NCBI RefSeq assembly: GCF_052324685.1
Contig: NC_135213.1
Location: 36,777,578-36,841,577, forward strand
Direction of reading: 5' to 3'
DNA from: Brachyhypopomus gauderio
Taxonomy: Eukaryota; Chordata; Actinopteri; Gymnotiformes; Hypopomidae
DNA length: 64,000 bases
Below are positions 63,889-64,000 of this stretch, in pieces. Each line of letters starts with the position of its first letter. The stretch's first letter is position 1. The position numbers and the translations under genes are program-made. The notes beneath the pieces were generated by a model. It was not told the DNA's origin. It ran no database searches and was given only the letters and a program-made list of their open reading frames with translations.

Positions 63889-64000
63889 GTGAGAGGTCGG
63901 TAGTACTTCCATGGGAAGGTTCCCGATGCTGCCTTCTAGCGTAACATCGTCCTTGTGAGGTCGGATTTGTGCCATTTCGCGTTTGTGGGTCTGTTCCCAT

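Overview
The window is nuclear DNA from a ray-finned (teleost-type) fish. It has intron-split genes with GT/AG borders, fish-style tRNA-derived SINE sequence, Tc1/mariner and Crypton-like relics, and a very high load of (CA)n/(TG)n and minisatellite DNA. No rRNA, tRNA gene, operon, phage or CRISPR locus is visible. The species cannot be named from the sequence alone.

Layout. 1-742: unique sequence and a (TG)n tract. 743-12310: one 11.6-kb array made almost only of C and A on the + strand, with nested larger repeat units. 12311-16750: a run of further tandem arrays, including a 1.4-kb G-rich minisatellite. 16750-45060: about 28 kb with no gene I can support; it holds SINE pieces, a Crypton-like relic (24.2-24.9 kb), an 11-bp minisatellite full of GGTAAGG (28.9-29.6 kb), a Tc1 relic (42.3-43.1 kb) and many microsatellites.

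45120-54088 (+): rgmb, three coding exons giving 437 residues: a GPI-anchored BMP co-receptor and neogenin ligand. Intron 1 carries a 35-bp minisatellite whose every unit holds the palindrome GGGATTAATCCC. 57834-56839 (-): a compact four-exon gene that I read as ptcra (pre-T-cell-receptor alpha): leader, one C-type Ig domain, a small connecting-peptide exon with one cysteine, and an Arg/Lys transmembrane segment. It encodes 177 residues and almost no cytoplasmic tail. 58880-60166: a 40-42-bp minisatellite. 60170 to the window end (+): erap2-like M1 aminopeptidase, first 427 residues, with GAMEN, HELAH and the catalytic Tyr, preceded by a promoter with an interferon-response core.

The genes are not an operon. 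rgmb and ptcra converge tail to tail; ptcra and erap2 diverge head to head across the minisatellite. erap2 trims peptides for MHC class I and ptcra acts in thymocyte selection, so two adaptive-immunity genes sit side by side. Linkage of rgmb to an ERAP gene fits the human chromosome 5q arrangement (RGMB with ERAP1/ERAP2). The ptcra model, its short tail, and the regulatory-looking tandem arrays are the points most worth following up.
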